Part shown: positions 45,495 through 53,934 of the stretch, one piece after another
Numbering within the stretch: the stretch's first letter is position 1
Layout: the number at the start of each line of letters is the position of its first letter
NCBI GenBank assembly: GCA_964343605.1
Contig: CAYFKJ010000005.1
Coordinates: 372,001 to 436,000, forward strand
Origin: CAYFKJ01 sp964343605
GTDB taxonomy: Bacteria > Pseudomonadota > Alphaproteobacteria > UBA2966
Direction of reading: 5' to 3'
Length of the DNA stretch: 64,000 nucleotides
The notes under the pieces: model-generated
Database searches by the model: none
What the model was told of the DNA's origin: nothing
Seen by the model: only the letters and a program-made list of their open reading frames with translations
Made by a program: the position numbers and the translations under genes

Positions 45495-47417
45495 GTGTCG
45501 AGCACGAGCAAAACGCCACTTTTGGATACCATCGAAGGGCCTCCGGACATCCGGGACTTCGACGACGAGCAGTTGCGTCAACTTTCCGATGAAGTCAGGA
45601 CAACCATGATCGACGCGGTCTCCAGGACTGGCGGACACTTGGGCGCCGGCTTGGGCGTTGTCGAACTGTCCGTGGCACTGCATCACATCTTCGACACACC
45701 CACGGACCGTCTGATTTGGGATGTGGGCCATCAGTCCTATCCCCACAAAATCCTGACCGGCCGGCGCGATCGTATCGGGACTTTGCGTCAAGGCGGCGGC
45801 ATTTCGGGTTTTACCCGTCGTTCGGAAAGCGAGTACGACCCGTTCGGGGCTGCCCACAGTTCAACCTCGATTTCCGCCGGTCTCGGCATGGCGGTCGCGC
45901 GCGATCTGGCGGAGGGCGACAACCGCGTCATCTGCGTCATCGGCGATGGTGCCATGACGGCAGGCATGGCGTACGAAGCGATGAACAATGCCGGTTCCAT
46001 GTCGAGCCGCCTGATCGTCATTCTCAACGACAACGACATGTCCATCGCGCCGCCCGTGGGCGCCATGAGCGCCTACCTTTCGCGCCTGATCTCCTCGCCT
46101 CCCTACCGGGGCCTGCGCAGCATCGCAAAACAGGTGGCGCAGAAACTGCCCGACAGCGTCGAGCGCACCGCACGCCTGGCCGAAGAATACGCCCGCGGCA
46201 TGGCGACGGGCGGCACGTTGTTCGAGGAAATGGGTTTCTACTACGTCGGCCCCATCGACGGTCATAATTTCGACCATCTGCTGCCCGTGCTGCGGAATAT
46301 CCGCGACAGCGAGCAGGACGGCCCTGTATTGCTGCACGTGGTCACGCACAAGGGGCATGGTTACGCGCCTGCCGAGGACAGCTACGACAAATACCACGGG
46401 GTTTCCCGCTTCGACGTGGTTACCGGCGCGCAGGAGAAACCGACGCCGAACGCGCCCAGCTATACCGGGGTATTCGCCAAATCCCTGATCAGCGAGGCGG
46501 AAAGGGACGACAATATCGTCGCGGTGACGGCCGCCATGCCTTCGGGCACCGGTATCGACAAGTTCGCCGAACTGTTCCCCGAGCGCAGTTTCGACGTCGG
46601 CATCGCCGAACAGCACGCGGTCACTTTCGCGGCGGGCATGGCGACGGAAGGATATAAGCCGTTTGTGGCGATCTACTCGACCTTCCTGCAGCGCGCCTAC
46701 GATCAAATCGTGCATGACGTGGCTTTGCAGCACCTCCCGGTCCGTTTCGCCATCGACCGCGCCGGTCTGGTCGGCGCGGACGGCGCCACTCACGCCGGTG
46801 CCTACGATCTTGCCTATCTGACCTGCCTGCCGGGCATGGTGGTCATGGCGGCAGCGGACGAAGCGGAGCTTGTCCACATGGTGGCGACGGCGGCGGCCTA
46901 CGACGACGGACCCATCGCCTTCCGTTATCCGCGCGGCGAGGGAGTCGGCATCGACCTGCCGGAACGCGGCGAGATCCTGGAGATCGGCAAGGGAAGAATT
47001 ATCCGGGAAGGCACGACAGTGGCCATTCTGTCGCTGGGCACGCGCCTCGGCGAATCGCTGCAGGCGGCGGAAGAGCTGGCCACCCGCGGACTGTCGGTAA
47101 CGGTCGCCGATGCCCGCTTCGCAAAACCCTTGGACGAAGACCTGGTGTTGCGACTGGCCCGGGAACACGAAGTCCTGATCACGATCGAGGAAGGCGGTTC
47201 CGGCGGTTTCGGCGCCGCCGTGCTGCAGTATCTGGCGACCGCGGGCGTGCTGGATGAGGGGCTCAGGATCCGGCCCATGACACTGCCCGACGCGTTGATC
47301 GACCATGACAGTCCCGCAAAGCAATACCAGACGGCGGGTCTGGATGCCGCCGCCATCGTCGACACGGCGCTGGATGCGCTTAGCGAAGACGACAGCGAAG
47401 CCAACGTCCGCGCCTAA
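45495..47417 (+). CDS. dxs: 1-Deoxy-D-xylulose-5-phosphate synthase
   Basis: This 640-residue thiamine enzyme makes DXP from pyruvate and glyceraldehyde 3-phosphate, the entry step of the MEP isoprenoid pathway. The N-terminal TPP domain has WDVGHQSYPHKILTGRRD, the His of GAAHSSTSISAGLGMA and the cofactor motif IGDGAMTAGMAYEAMNNAG. The pyrimidine domain has the catalytic glutamate region DVGIAEQHAVTFAAGMA, and the C-terminal transketolase domain follows. Length fits the family. It starts with GTG at 45495. Together with ispA it makes the operon an isoprenoid unit. Confidence 0.96.
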   Translation: MSSTSKTPLLDTIEGPPDIRDFDDEQLRQLSDEVRTTMIDAVSRTGGHLGAGLGVVELSVALHHIFDTPTDRLIWDVGHQSYPHKILTGRRDRIGTLRQGGGISGFTRRSESEYDPFGAAHSSTSISAGLGMAVARDLAEGDNRVICVIGDGAMTAGMAYEAMNNAGSMSSRLIVILNDNDMSIAPPVGAMSAYLSRLISSPPYRGLRSIAKQVAQKLPDSVERTARLAEEYARGMATGGTLFEEMGFYYVGPIDGHNFDHLLPVLRNIRDSEQDGPVLLHVVTHKGHGYAPAEDSYDKYHGVSRFDVVTGAQEKPTPNAPSYTGVFAKSLISEAERDDNIVAVTAAMPSGTGIDKFAELFPERSFDVGIAEQHAVTFAAGMATEGYKPFVAIYSTFLQRAYDQIVHDVALQHLPVRFAIDRAGLVGADGATHAGAYDLAYLTCLPGMVVMAAADEAELVHMVATAAAYDDGPIAFRYPRGEGVGIDLPERGEILEIGKGRIIREGTTVAILSLGTRLGESLQAAEELATRGLSVTVADARFAKPLDEDLVLRLAREHEVLITIEEGGSGGFGAAVLQYLATAGVLDEGLRIRPMTLPDALIDHDSPAKQYQTAGLDAAAIVDTALDALSEDDSEANVRA

Positions 47418-47449
47418 CCCGAACGCCCGGGACGGGCTATATTGACCCC

Positions 47450-48223
47450 ATGACCAAGACGGCGAAAAAGCGGCTCGACGTTCTGCTGGTCGAACGCGGC
47501 TTGGTGGAAAGCCGCGGCAAGGCGCAAGCCCTGATCATGGCCGGCAAGGTGTATTCGGCAGAAAGCCGGCTCGACAAGCCTGGCCACCGCATGCCGGAGG
47601 ATCAGGCCCTGACGGTGCGCGGCGAGGACCACCCCTGGGTCAGCCGGGGCGGCATCAAGCTCGCCCGCGGGCTTGAGTTCTTTAACCTGGAGGTCACCGG
47701 TGCGACGGCAATCGATGTCGGCGCCTCCACCGGCGGTTTCACGGACGTCCTGCTGCAATCGGGTGCCGGTAAGGTTTATGCCGTCGACGTCGGGCATGGC
47801 CAGTTGGCCTGGAAGCTCAGGACGGACGATCGAGTCGTGGTGCTGGAAAAAACCAATGCCCGCTACCTCGATGACCGGATCGTTCCGGAACCCGTTGACT
47901 TGATCGTTTGCGACGCCAGCTTCATCGGTCTGCGCACCGTCTTGCCCACCGCGATGGCGCTGGCAAAGTCCGGCGCCCGTCTTGTGGCCCTGATCAAACC
48001 GCAATTCGAGGTCGGCAAGGGCCGGGTGGGAAAGGGCGGCGTGGTGCGCGACGCCGACCTGCACCGGGAGGTCTGCGATACCGTCTCCGATTGGCTAGAC
48101 GGATTGCCGGACTGGCGGGTTCTGGGTCTCACCGAAAGCCCGATCAAAGGGCCCGAGGGGAACGTCGAGTTCTTGATCGGGGCGGAAAAAACCACAGGTA
48201 TATTCCATGCTTCCCCTGCATGA
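47450..48223 (+). CDS. tlyA: TlyA-family rRNA (cytidine-2'-O)-methyltransferase
   Basis: This 257-residue protein has an N-terminal S4 RNA-binding domain (RLDVLLVERGLVESRGKAQ) and a C-terminal FtsJ-like methyltransferase domain. The SAM site is AIDVGASTGGFTDVLLQ, with the catalytic region around VCDASFIGLRTVLP and KPQFEVGKG. Family members such as mycobacterial TlyA methylate 2'-O of cytidines in 16S and 23S rRNA and are often mislabelled haemolysins. The gene lies 32 bases after dxs. Its last 17 bases overlap the rhomboid gene. The rRNA target in this organism is inferred from the family. Confidence 0.93.
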   Translation: MTKTAKKRLDVLLVERGLVESRGKAQALIMAGKVYSAESRLDKPGHRMPEDQALTVRGEDHPWVSRGGIKLARGLEFFNLEVTGATAIDVGASTGGFTDVLLQSGAGKVYAVDVGHGQLAWKLRTDDRVVVLEKTNARYLDDRIVPEPVDLIVCDASFIGLRTVLPTAMALAKSGARLVALIKPQFEVGKGRVGKGGVVRDADLHREVCDTVSDWLDGLPDWRVLGLTESPIKGPEGNVEFLIGAEKTTGIFHASPA

Positions 48224-49088
48224 CGACAATCCGACCCACATCCGGCCCTACGTCACATGGACGATCATCGGCTTGTGCGTCGTTATATTCCTTTGGCAGT
48301 TTTCCCTAGATGCTCGAGGCGGGCGCGAAGCGGTTTACGGCTTGGGCCTGATCCCCTCGGTGCTGTTCGGTGAAAATCACCTGCCGCCGCATCTGGCGCA
48401 TGCGCCGGCCATCCTGACGCCCATTACGTCGATGTTCCTCCATGGCGGCTGGATGCACCTGATCGGCAACATGCTGTTTCTCTGGGTTTTCGGCAACAAC
48501 ATCGAAGATGCCATGGGGCACTGGCGCTACGTCGGGTTCTATCTGGCCGCCGGTCTGGCCGCGGCGGCGGGCCAGATCATGTCCGATCCCTCGTCGACCG
48601 TGCCGATGATCGGTGCCAGCGGCGCCATTTCCGGCGTGCTCGGCGCCTATCTCGTGCTTTACCCGAGGGCGCGTGTGTTGATGCTGGTGTGGTTGGGGTT
48701 CCTGGTCACGACGATCCGGGTGCCGGCGCTCATCGTTCTGGGTCTTTGGATTGTCATGCAGATCTTCAACGCCACTTTGGCGGGCGAGGGCGGGGGTGGC
48801 GTCGCCTGGTGGGCGCACATCGGCGGCTTCGTCGCCGGCATGGTGCTCATCCCATTGTTCCGCCACAAGCACATCCCGTTGTTCGGGCACGGCTACGAAG
48901 GGCACGGCCGGGGCGGTTTCGCCCGCAGCGGCGACCATCCCTCGCGCAAGCCGTTCGTGCTGCGCACCGGCGGTGAGAAACCCACCGGACCGACGGTCAT
49001 GAAGGGGCCGTGGACCCGGCGCAAGAACACGCCGCCGGGACCGCCGCCGCGCAGGCGCAAGCCAGGACCGTGGGGGCGTCGCCGCTAG
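48207..49088 (+). CDS. Rhomboid-family intramembrane serine protease
   Basis: This 293-residue inner-membrane protease cuts within or near membrane segments of its substrates. The catalytic serine is S138 in the GASGAISG motif and the histidine is H204 in WWAHIGGF. The oxyanion region is FLHGGWMHLIGNMLF (H84, N88). About six membrane helices are seen between residues 16 and 220. The C-terminal 75 residues are polar and unusual, rich in Gly, Arg and Pro, ending PPRRRKPGPWGRRR, and should be cytoplasmic. It overlaps tlyA by 17 bases, which suggests coupled translation. Natural substrates are unknown. Confidence 0.92.
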   Translation: MLPLHDDNPTHIRPYVTWTIIGLCVVIFLWQFSLDARGGREAVYGLGLIPSVLFGENHLPPHLAHAPAILTPITSMFLHGGWMHLIGNMLFLWVFGNNIEDAMGHWRYVGFYLAAGLAAAAGQIMSDPSSTVPMIGASGAISGVLGAYLVLYPRARVLMLVWLGFLVTTIRVPALIVLGLWIVMQIFNATLAGEGGGGVAWWAHIGGFVAGMVLIPLFRHKHIPLFGHGYEGHGRGGFARSGDHPSRKPFVLRTGGEKPTGPTVMKGPWTRRKNTPPGPPPRRRKPGPWGRRR

Positions 49089-49093
49089 CCCAA

Positions 49094-50359
49094 ATGGCGG
49101 ATCTCGAAGTTAATATTGCTCGTCTGGGTGGCCGGGGAGACGGCATCGCGGATGGCCCTGACGGTCCCCTGTACGTCCCCTTTTCCCTGCCGGGCGAGCG
49201 GGTGAGGGTAAAGCCGGGGGCGAAACGCGGCGACGGCCGCACGGCTTCGCTGCTTGAGGTCATCGACCCCGCGCCTGAGCGCTTGGAACCACCTTGCCCC
49301 CATTTCGGCGAATGCGGCGGTTGCGCCTTGCAGCACATGTCCGGGCCGGCCGAGTTGGCCTGGAAGCGGACGTTGGTTGTCGACGCCCTTGGACGACGCG
49401 GCTTGCAAGACGTTTCGGTCAATCGACCTGAAGCCATCCCCGCAGGCAGGCGGCGCCGGACGACTCTCCACGCCGTTCGCGCCGGCGGGCGTGTGATCAT
49501 TGGTTACAGTGCGCGCGCCAGTCATCGCATCGTACCCGTGGCTGCTTGTCTTGTGCTCGATCCCCGCTTAAGCGGCCTGATTGAACCCTTGCGGAATCTG
49601 GCGGGGCATCTGCCGATCCCGAAGAGGGGCCTTGAGATTTCGCTGACCTCGACCGACGGCGGGGTCGATCTCCGCATCGGTGCGCCGGGCTCGCCGGACC
49701 TGACGGTTCGGGAACGCCTGACGGACTTCGCCGTAACCCACGATCTGGCACGCGTCTCCTGGGGTTCGAGGGATCCCGAGCCAATACTGGTTTCGCGCAA
49801 TCCCCATGTGTCGCTCGGCGGCACCGAGGTCGTTGTCCCTTCCGGGGGCTTCCTGCAGGCCGGATCGGATGCGGAGGCGCTGCTTATCGAACGGGTCGTT
49901 GCCCATGTCGGCCAGGCAAGTCGCATCGCCGATCTCTATGCCGGCGTCGGGACCTTCGCCTTGAGTCTGGCCGCGACCGGCGCACAACCCGCTGCCTACG
50001 ACGGCGATGCTGCCGCTATCGAGGCTTTGCAAGCTGCGGTCAATGCCGCGGCCGGCCGCCTCAACGTCAGGGCTGAGGTTCGCGATCTGGCGGACCGGCC
50101 ACTGTTGGCTGGCGAATTGGTGGCGTTCGACGCCGTGGTGCTCGACCCGCCGCGGGCCGGAGCGAGGGAACAGGCCCGGGAACTGGCCCAATCAAACGTG
50201 TCGAAAATTGCCTATGTTTCCTGTCACCCGGGAACCTTCGCGCGGGACGCCCGCATCCTCGTCGACGGCGGCCATGACCTGATCGACGTCACGCCGGTCA
50301 ACCAATTCCAGTGGTCGCCCCACGTCGAACTGATCGCCCGCTTCGTTAACAATAATTAA
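49094..50359 (+). CDS. Class I SAM-dependent RNA (uracil-C5)-methyltransferase, RlmD/TrmA-like
   Basis: This 421-residue enzyme belongs to the RumA/TrmA family. An N-terminal TRAM-type beta domain comes first (VNIARLGGRGDGIA, VPFSLPGERVRV). An iron-sulfur site follows with C68, C74 and C77 in CPHFGECGGC, and a later Cys (VAACLVLDPR). The SAM domain has IADLYAGVGTFALSLAATG and VVLDPPRAG, and the nucleophile is the cysteine in AYVSCHPGTFARD. It makes 5-methyluridine in rRNA or tRNA. The ATG at 49094 is 5 bases after the rhomboid stop; an upstream frame overlapping the rhomboid gene was rejected. It closes the rightward operon. Confidence 0.92.
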   Translation: MADLEVNIARLGGRGDGIADGPDGPLYVPFSLPGERVRVKPGAKRGDGRTASLLEVIDPAPERLEPPCPHFGECGGCALQHMSGPAELAWKRTLVVDALGRRGLQDVSVNRPEAIPAGRRRRTTLHAVRAGGRVIIGYSARASHRIVPVAACLVLDPRLSGLIEPLRNLAGHLPIPKRGLEISLTSTDGGVDLRIGAPGSPDLTVRERLTDFAVTHDLARVSWGSRDPEPILVSRNPHVSLGGTEVVVPSGGFLQAGSDAEALLIERVVAHVGQASRIADLYAGVGTFALSLAATGAQPAAYDGDAAAIEALQAAVNAAAGRLNVRAEVRDLADRPLLAGELVAFDAVVLDPPRAGAREQARELAQSNVSKIAYVSCHPGTFARDARILVDGGHDLIDVTPVNQFQWSPHVELIARFVNNN

Positions 50360-50379
50360 GTGCCTGACACCAATTAGAG

Positions 50380-50952
50380 CTATCGGTCCATGCCGTGGTA
50401 TTCGGGGTTGGGCATCATGTCGACGGCCAGGGCGACGCGGTTGCTCATGTTGAAGAAACCGGCGACCTCGGCGATCTCCCAAATATCGGAATCGGAAAAG
50501 CCGTGATCGCGCAAGTTATGGCGGTCGGCTTCGGACATGTTTTTGGGGTTTTCCGTCAGTTTTACGGCGAAATCGAGCATGGCGCGCTGGCGGGGCTCCA
50601 ATTCGGCGTTGCGGTAATTCATGACCATCAGCTCGCCCAGCATGGGATCGCCGGAATACTGCCGTACCGCCTGGCCGTGGGCGACCAGGCAGTAGACGCA
50701 TTTGTTCTCGGACGATACCGCCACGGCGATCATTTCCCGTTCGAGCTTGCTCAAGCCCCCCTCGCTCAGCATCAGTTCGTTGTACATGTTGACGAAGGCG
50801 TTGAGCTTCTTCGGGTTCCACGAATAGGCCTGCAGCACGTTGGGAATCATGCCGAGCTTTTCGGTGCATTTGTCGAAGTAGGCCTGCATGCTTTCGTCGA
50901 GTTCGGCCGGCGGCAGGTCGAGCGCCATGATGTGGTCAGGCTGTGCGGACAT
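50380..50952 (-). CDS. AhpD-like peroxidase-related protein (carboxymuconolactone decarboxylase family)
   Basis: This 190-residue cytoplasmic protein has the AhpD-like helical fold. The redox motif is CVYCLVAHGQAVR (Cys-x-x-Cys with the following His), in the order typical of peroxidase-related members. The N-terminal MIPNVLQAYSWNPKKLNAFVNMYNELM and the C-terminal FSDSDIWEIAEVAGFFNMSNRVA are family segments. It probably reduces peroxides or acts as a disulfide reductase. It lies 35 bases downstream of aroC on the same strand, but that may be only coincidental. It converges with the RNA methyltransferase gene (20-base gap). Confidence 0.9.
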   Translation of the reverse strand: MSAQPDHIMALDLPPAELDESMQAYFDKCTEKLGMIPNVLQAYSWNPKKLNAFVNMYNELMLSEGGLSKLEREMIAVAVSSENKCVYCLVAHGQAVRQYSGDPMLGELMVMNYRNAELEPRQRAMLDFAVKLTENPKNMSEADRHNLRDHGFSDSDIWEIAEVAGFFNMSNRVALAVDMMPNPEYHGMDR

Positions 50953-50987
50953 AATGGGGGTCTCCGGTTGGACGCTGATGGGGGAAC

Positions 50988-52061
50988 TTAACTACCTGTC
51001 TGGCCGCGATGGCGCAACAGGTGATCGGCCAGGGTGCAGGCCATCATGGCTTCGCCGACGGGAACGGCGCGGATGCCCACGCAGGGATCGTGGCGGCCCT
51101 TGGTCTCGACGTCGATGTCATCACCGCCGGTCGTCACGGTCTTGCGCGGCGTCTGGATGCTGGAGGTCGGCTTGACAGCGAAGCGCACAACGACGTCCTG
51201 GCCCGATGAAATGCCGCCCAATATCCCGCCGGCGTTGTTGGAGAGAAACTCCGGTCCATCCGGACCGCTGCGCATTTCATCGGCGTTCTGCTCGCCGCTC
51301 AGGGCGGCGGCGCCGAAGCCCGCGCCGATCTCGACGCCCTTGACGGCGTTGATGCTCATCATGGCGGCAGCCAGATCGCCGTCGAGCTTGCCGTAGATCG
51401 GCGCGCCCCAGCCGGCCGGCACGCCCGAGGCCACAATCTCGATCACCGCGCCGATGGAGGAGCCGCGCTTGCGGATGGCGTCAAGCTCGGCCTCCCAGCG
51501 CTTGGCGGCCTCGGCGTCTGGGCACCAGAATTCGTTGTCGCCGATGGTCTCCCAGTTCCAGGCGTCATAGTCCACGCGGTCGGCGCCCATCTGCACCATG
51601 GCGCCGCGCACCTCGATGCCGTCGCCCAGGATCTTGCGCGCCACCGCACCGGCTGCGACCCGGACGGCCGTTTCGCGCGCCGAGGCACGGCCCGATCCGC
51701 GGTAATCGCGCACACCGTACTTGGCGCGATAGGTGAAATCGGCGTGGCCCGGCCGGTATTTGTCCTTGATCTCGTCGTAATCCTTGGAACGGGCGTCGAT
51801 GTTGGCGATCTCCAGGGCGATCGGCGTTCCCGTCGTCAAGCCCTCGAACACGCCGGACAGAATTCGGACCTCGTCGGTTTCGCGCCGCTGGGTGACGAAG
51901 CGCGAGGTGCCGGGGCGGCGGCGGTCGAGCCAAGGCTGGATGTCCGCTTCCGTCAGCGCGATGCCCGGCGGCGTGCCGTCGATCACGCAGCCGATGGCCG
52001 GCCCGTGGCTCTCCCCCCAGGTGGTGACCCGGAAGAGGTGGCCGAAGGTGTTGTGGGACAT
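50988..52061 (-). CDS. aroC: Chorismate synthase
   Basis: This 357-residue enzyme makes chorismate, the last step of the shikimate pathway, using reduced FMN. Family signatures are GESHGPAIGCVIDGTPPG near the start, the region RPGHADFTYRAKYGVRDYRGSGRASARE (signature 2), and the late segment DPCVGIRAVPVGEAM. The ATG at 52061 gives MSHNTFGHLFRVTTWGES, the conserved N-terminus. A longer frame upstream overlaps fabI and is rejected. It lies 11 bases downstream of fabI on the same strand, a gene order common in alphaproteobacteria. Confidence 0.97.
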   Translation of the reverse strand: MSHNTFGHLFRVTTWGESHGPAIGCVIDGTPPGIALTEADIQPWLDRRRPGTSRFVTQRRETDEVRILSGVFEGLTTGTPIALEIANIDARSKDYDEIKDKYRPGHADFTYRAKYGVRDYRGSGRASARETAVRVAAGAVARKILGDGIEVRGAMVQMGADRVDYDAWNWETIGDNEFWCPDAEAAKRWEAELDAIRKRGSSIGAVIEIVASGVPAGWGAPIYGKLDGDLAAAMMSINAVKGVEIGAGFGAAALSGEQNADEMRSGPDGPEFLSNNAGGILGGISSGQDVVVRFAVKPTSSIQTPRKTVTTGGDDIDVETKGRHDPCVGIRAVPVGEAMMACTLADHLLRHRGQTGS

Positions 52062-52072
52062 CGGCTTGCGTT

Positions 52073-52885
52073 CTAGACGGTGGAGATGTCGGGGGCGTCG
52101 ACGGCCTTCATGCCGACGACGTGGTAACCGCAATCCACGTGATGGACTTCGCCCGTAACGCCGGAGCCCAGATCGCTGAGGAGATACAGCGCAGAGCCGC
52201 CGACTTCGTCGATGGTGACGTTGCGGCGCAGCGGAGAGTTCAGTTCGTTCCACTTGAGAATGTAACGGAAGTCGCCGATGCCGGAGGCTGCCAAAGTCTT
52301 GACCGGTCCCGCCGAGATGGCGTTGACGCGAATTCCGGCACGCCCAAGGTCTTCCGCCAGGTAGCGCACGCTGGCTTCCAGCGCCGCCTTGGCCACGCCC
52401 ATGACGTTGTAGTGGGGAATGACCTGTTCGGCACCGTAATACGTCAAGGTGACCATGCTGCCGCCCTCGTTCATGATCGCTTCGGCCCGGCGACAGAGGG
52501 AGGTGAACGAATAACAGCTGATATCGAGGCTCATGAGGAAGTTTTCGCGGCTGGTGTCGACGTAGCGGCCTTTGAGTTCATCCTTGTCGGAATAAGCGAT
52601 GGCATGCACGAGAAAATCGAGCTTTCCCCAGGCGCTTTTGATTTCGTTGAATACGGCCTCGACGCTTTCCTCGTCGGTCACGTCGCAAGGCAGGACCATG
52701 GACGAGCCCAGCTGATCCGCCAGTGGACGTACGCGTTTCTCCAGAGCTTCGCCCTGGAACGTAAAGGCGAGATCCGCGCCATGGGCCGCCAACGCCTTGG
52801 AGATTCCCCAGGCAATGGAGCGATCATTTGCCACCCCCATGACGAGGCCCTTCTTGCCCGCCATCAACGATGTCGTATCCGACAT
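52073..52885 (-). CDS. fabI: Enoyl-[acyl-carrier-protein] reductase, FabI type
   Basis: This 270-residue NADH-dependent reductase completes each cycle of fatty acid elongation and is the triclosan target. The nucleotide loop is GVANDRSIAWGISKALAAHG, with LVHAIAYSDKDELKGRYVDTS following. The catalytic Tyr and Lys are in the YNVMGVAKAALEASVRYLAEDLG segment with the FabI Tyr-x6-Lys spacing. The substrate loop is AISAGPVKTLAASGIGDF. Length agrees with FabI. A 67-base spacer separates it from the end of the brkB-like gene upstream on the same strand. Confidence 0.96.
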   Translation of the reverse strand: MSDTTSLMAGKKGLVMGVANDRSIAWGISKALAAHGADLAFTFQGEALEKRVRPLADQLGSSMVLPCDVTDEESVEAVFNEIKSAWGKLDFLVHAIAYSDKDELKGRYVDTSRENFLMSLDISCYSFTSLCRRAEAIMNEGGSMVTLTYYGAEQVIPHYNVMGVAKAALEASVRYLAEDLGRAGIRVNAISAGPVKTLAASGIGDFRYILKWNELNSPLRRNVTIDEVGGSALYLLSDLGSGVTGEVHHVDCGYHVVGMKAVDAPDISTV

Positions 52886-52952
52886 TAATCCCTCGCAACT
52901 TTGTACCGAATATCAAGCGTTTCGCGGCATCGTACACCAATGTCAAGGGGCG

Positions 52953-53825
52953 TCAAACCGAGCCCGGATTTGCCGATCGGGCCTCACCTTCGGCCGCTCC
53001 ATGCCGCCCGATCGCCGCGTTGATCTCCGCGCCAAACAGAAACACCGCCCCCAAAAGGTAGAAAAAAATCATGGCAATAACAATTCCTCCAAGACTGCCG
53101 TAGGTGATGTCGTAATTGTTGAAGTGACCGAGATAGAGCGTGAAGGAAGCCGCCGCCCCACCCCAAAGGACCAATGTCACCAGCGCGCCCGGCAGAATCG
53201 CACGCCAAGGGGGACGCCGGGCGGGCAGCATGCCGTACAGGGCGCTGAGCAGCAGCAGCACGAAGGCGATGCCGATCAGGCTTCGGAAAGGTCCCAATTC
53301 AAACGCCGGCAGATCGCCGAAGCCCATTCGAGCGGCGGCATCACGCCAGAGTATGGGGGCGAGGATCAGAACGGTCACGCTGATCACGATGAGGATACCG
53401 CCGACCAGCACGAGAGCGATGCTTTCCAGCCGTCGCCGCCAAAAGGGAATTGGCGATTTTTCGCCGAAGGCCCGCTCGATTCCGGCCCTGGCCCCCTCGA
53501 CCGCCGACGCCGCCGTCCAGATGGCGCCGGCCATGCCGATGGTCAGAAGCCCGCCGCGCAGCTCCTGCAGGACCTCGAGGATGGGTTCCTCGAAGACCAT
53601 GGCGACATGCTCCGGCATGTTCTCCAGCACGAAGGCGACCACCATGGTGCCCGCCTCGGTATTACCGATGAAACCGGCCAGGGCGACAATGAAGATGAGG
53701 AATGGAAACAGGGTCAGTAACGTCATGAAAGCCAGATGCCCGGCGATCAGCGGCGCGCCATTGCGGATGAAACCCGCCGAGGCGGAGCCCAATACCCGGA
53801 AAACGCTGTGACCGATGCGGAGCAT
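52953..53825 (-). CDS. YihY/BrkB-family inner-membrane protein
   Basis: This 290-residue membrane protein belongs to the YihY/virulence factor BrkB family. About six membrane helices are visible (for example LAFMTLLTLFPFLIFIVALAG, LTIGMAGAIWTAASAVEG, ALVLVGGILIVISVTVLIL, LIGIAFVLLLLSALYGMLP and the last GIVIAMIFFYLLGAVFLFGAEINA). The family markers are IWTAASAVEGARAGIERAF and GAEINAAI. The role of the family is not settled. The ATG at 53825 (MLRIGHSVFRVLG) is the likely start. It is divergent from the selenoprotein-like gene, with 109 bases between that must hold promoters for both. Confidence 0.9.
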   Translation of the reverse strand: MLRIGHSVFRVLGSASAGFIRNGAPLIAGHLAFMTLLTLFPFLIFIVALAGFIGNTEAGTMVVAFVLENMPEHVAMVFEEPILEVLQELRGGLLTIGMAGAIWTAASAVEGARAGIERAFGEKSPIPFWRRRLESIALVLVGGILIVISVTVLILAPILWRDAAARMGFGDLPAFELGPFRSLIGIAFVLLLLSALYGMLPARRPPWRAILPGALVTLVLWGGAAASFTLYLGHFNNYDITYGSLGGIVIAMIFFYLLGAVFLFGAEINAAIGRHGAAEGEARSANPGSV

Positions 53826-53934
53826 GAGCGCGAGAGTAGCGCCTCCCGGCCCTGAAACCCATACCTTTGGGCCTTTTACGTTTTGTCGAACGGCGAATGG
53901 GGTTAGGCTGCCGGTCTTCAAATCGGAGCTTGGT

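Noticed and set aside
52062..52253. Upstream extension of aroC into fabI
   Set aside because: The extra residues are Arg-rich and overlap fabI; the conserved AroC start is at 52061.
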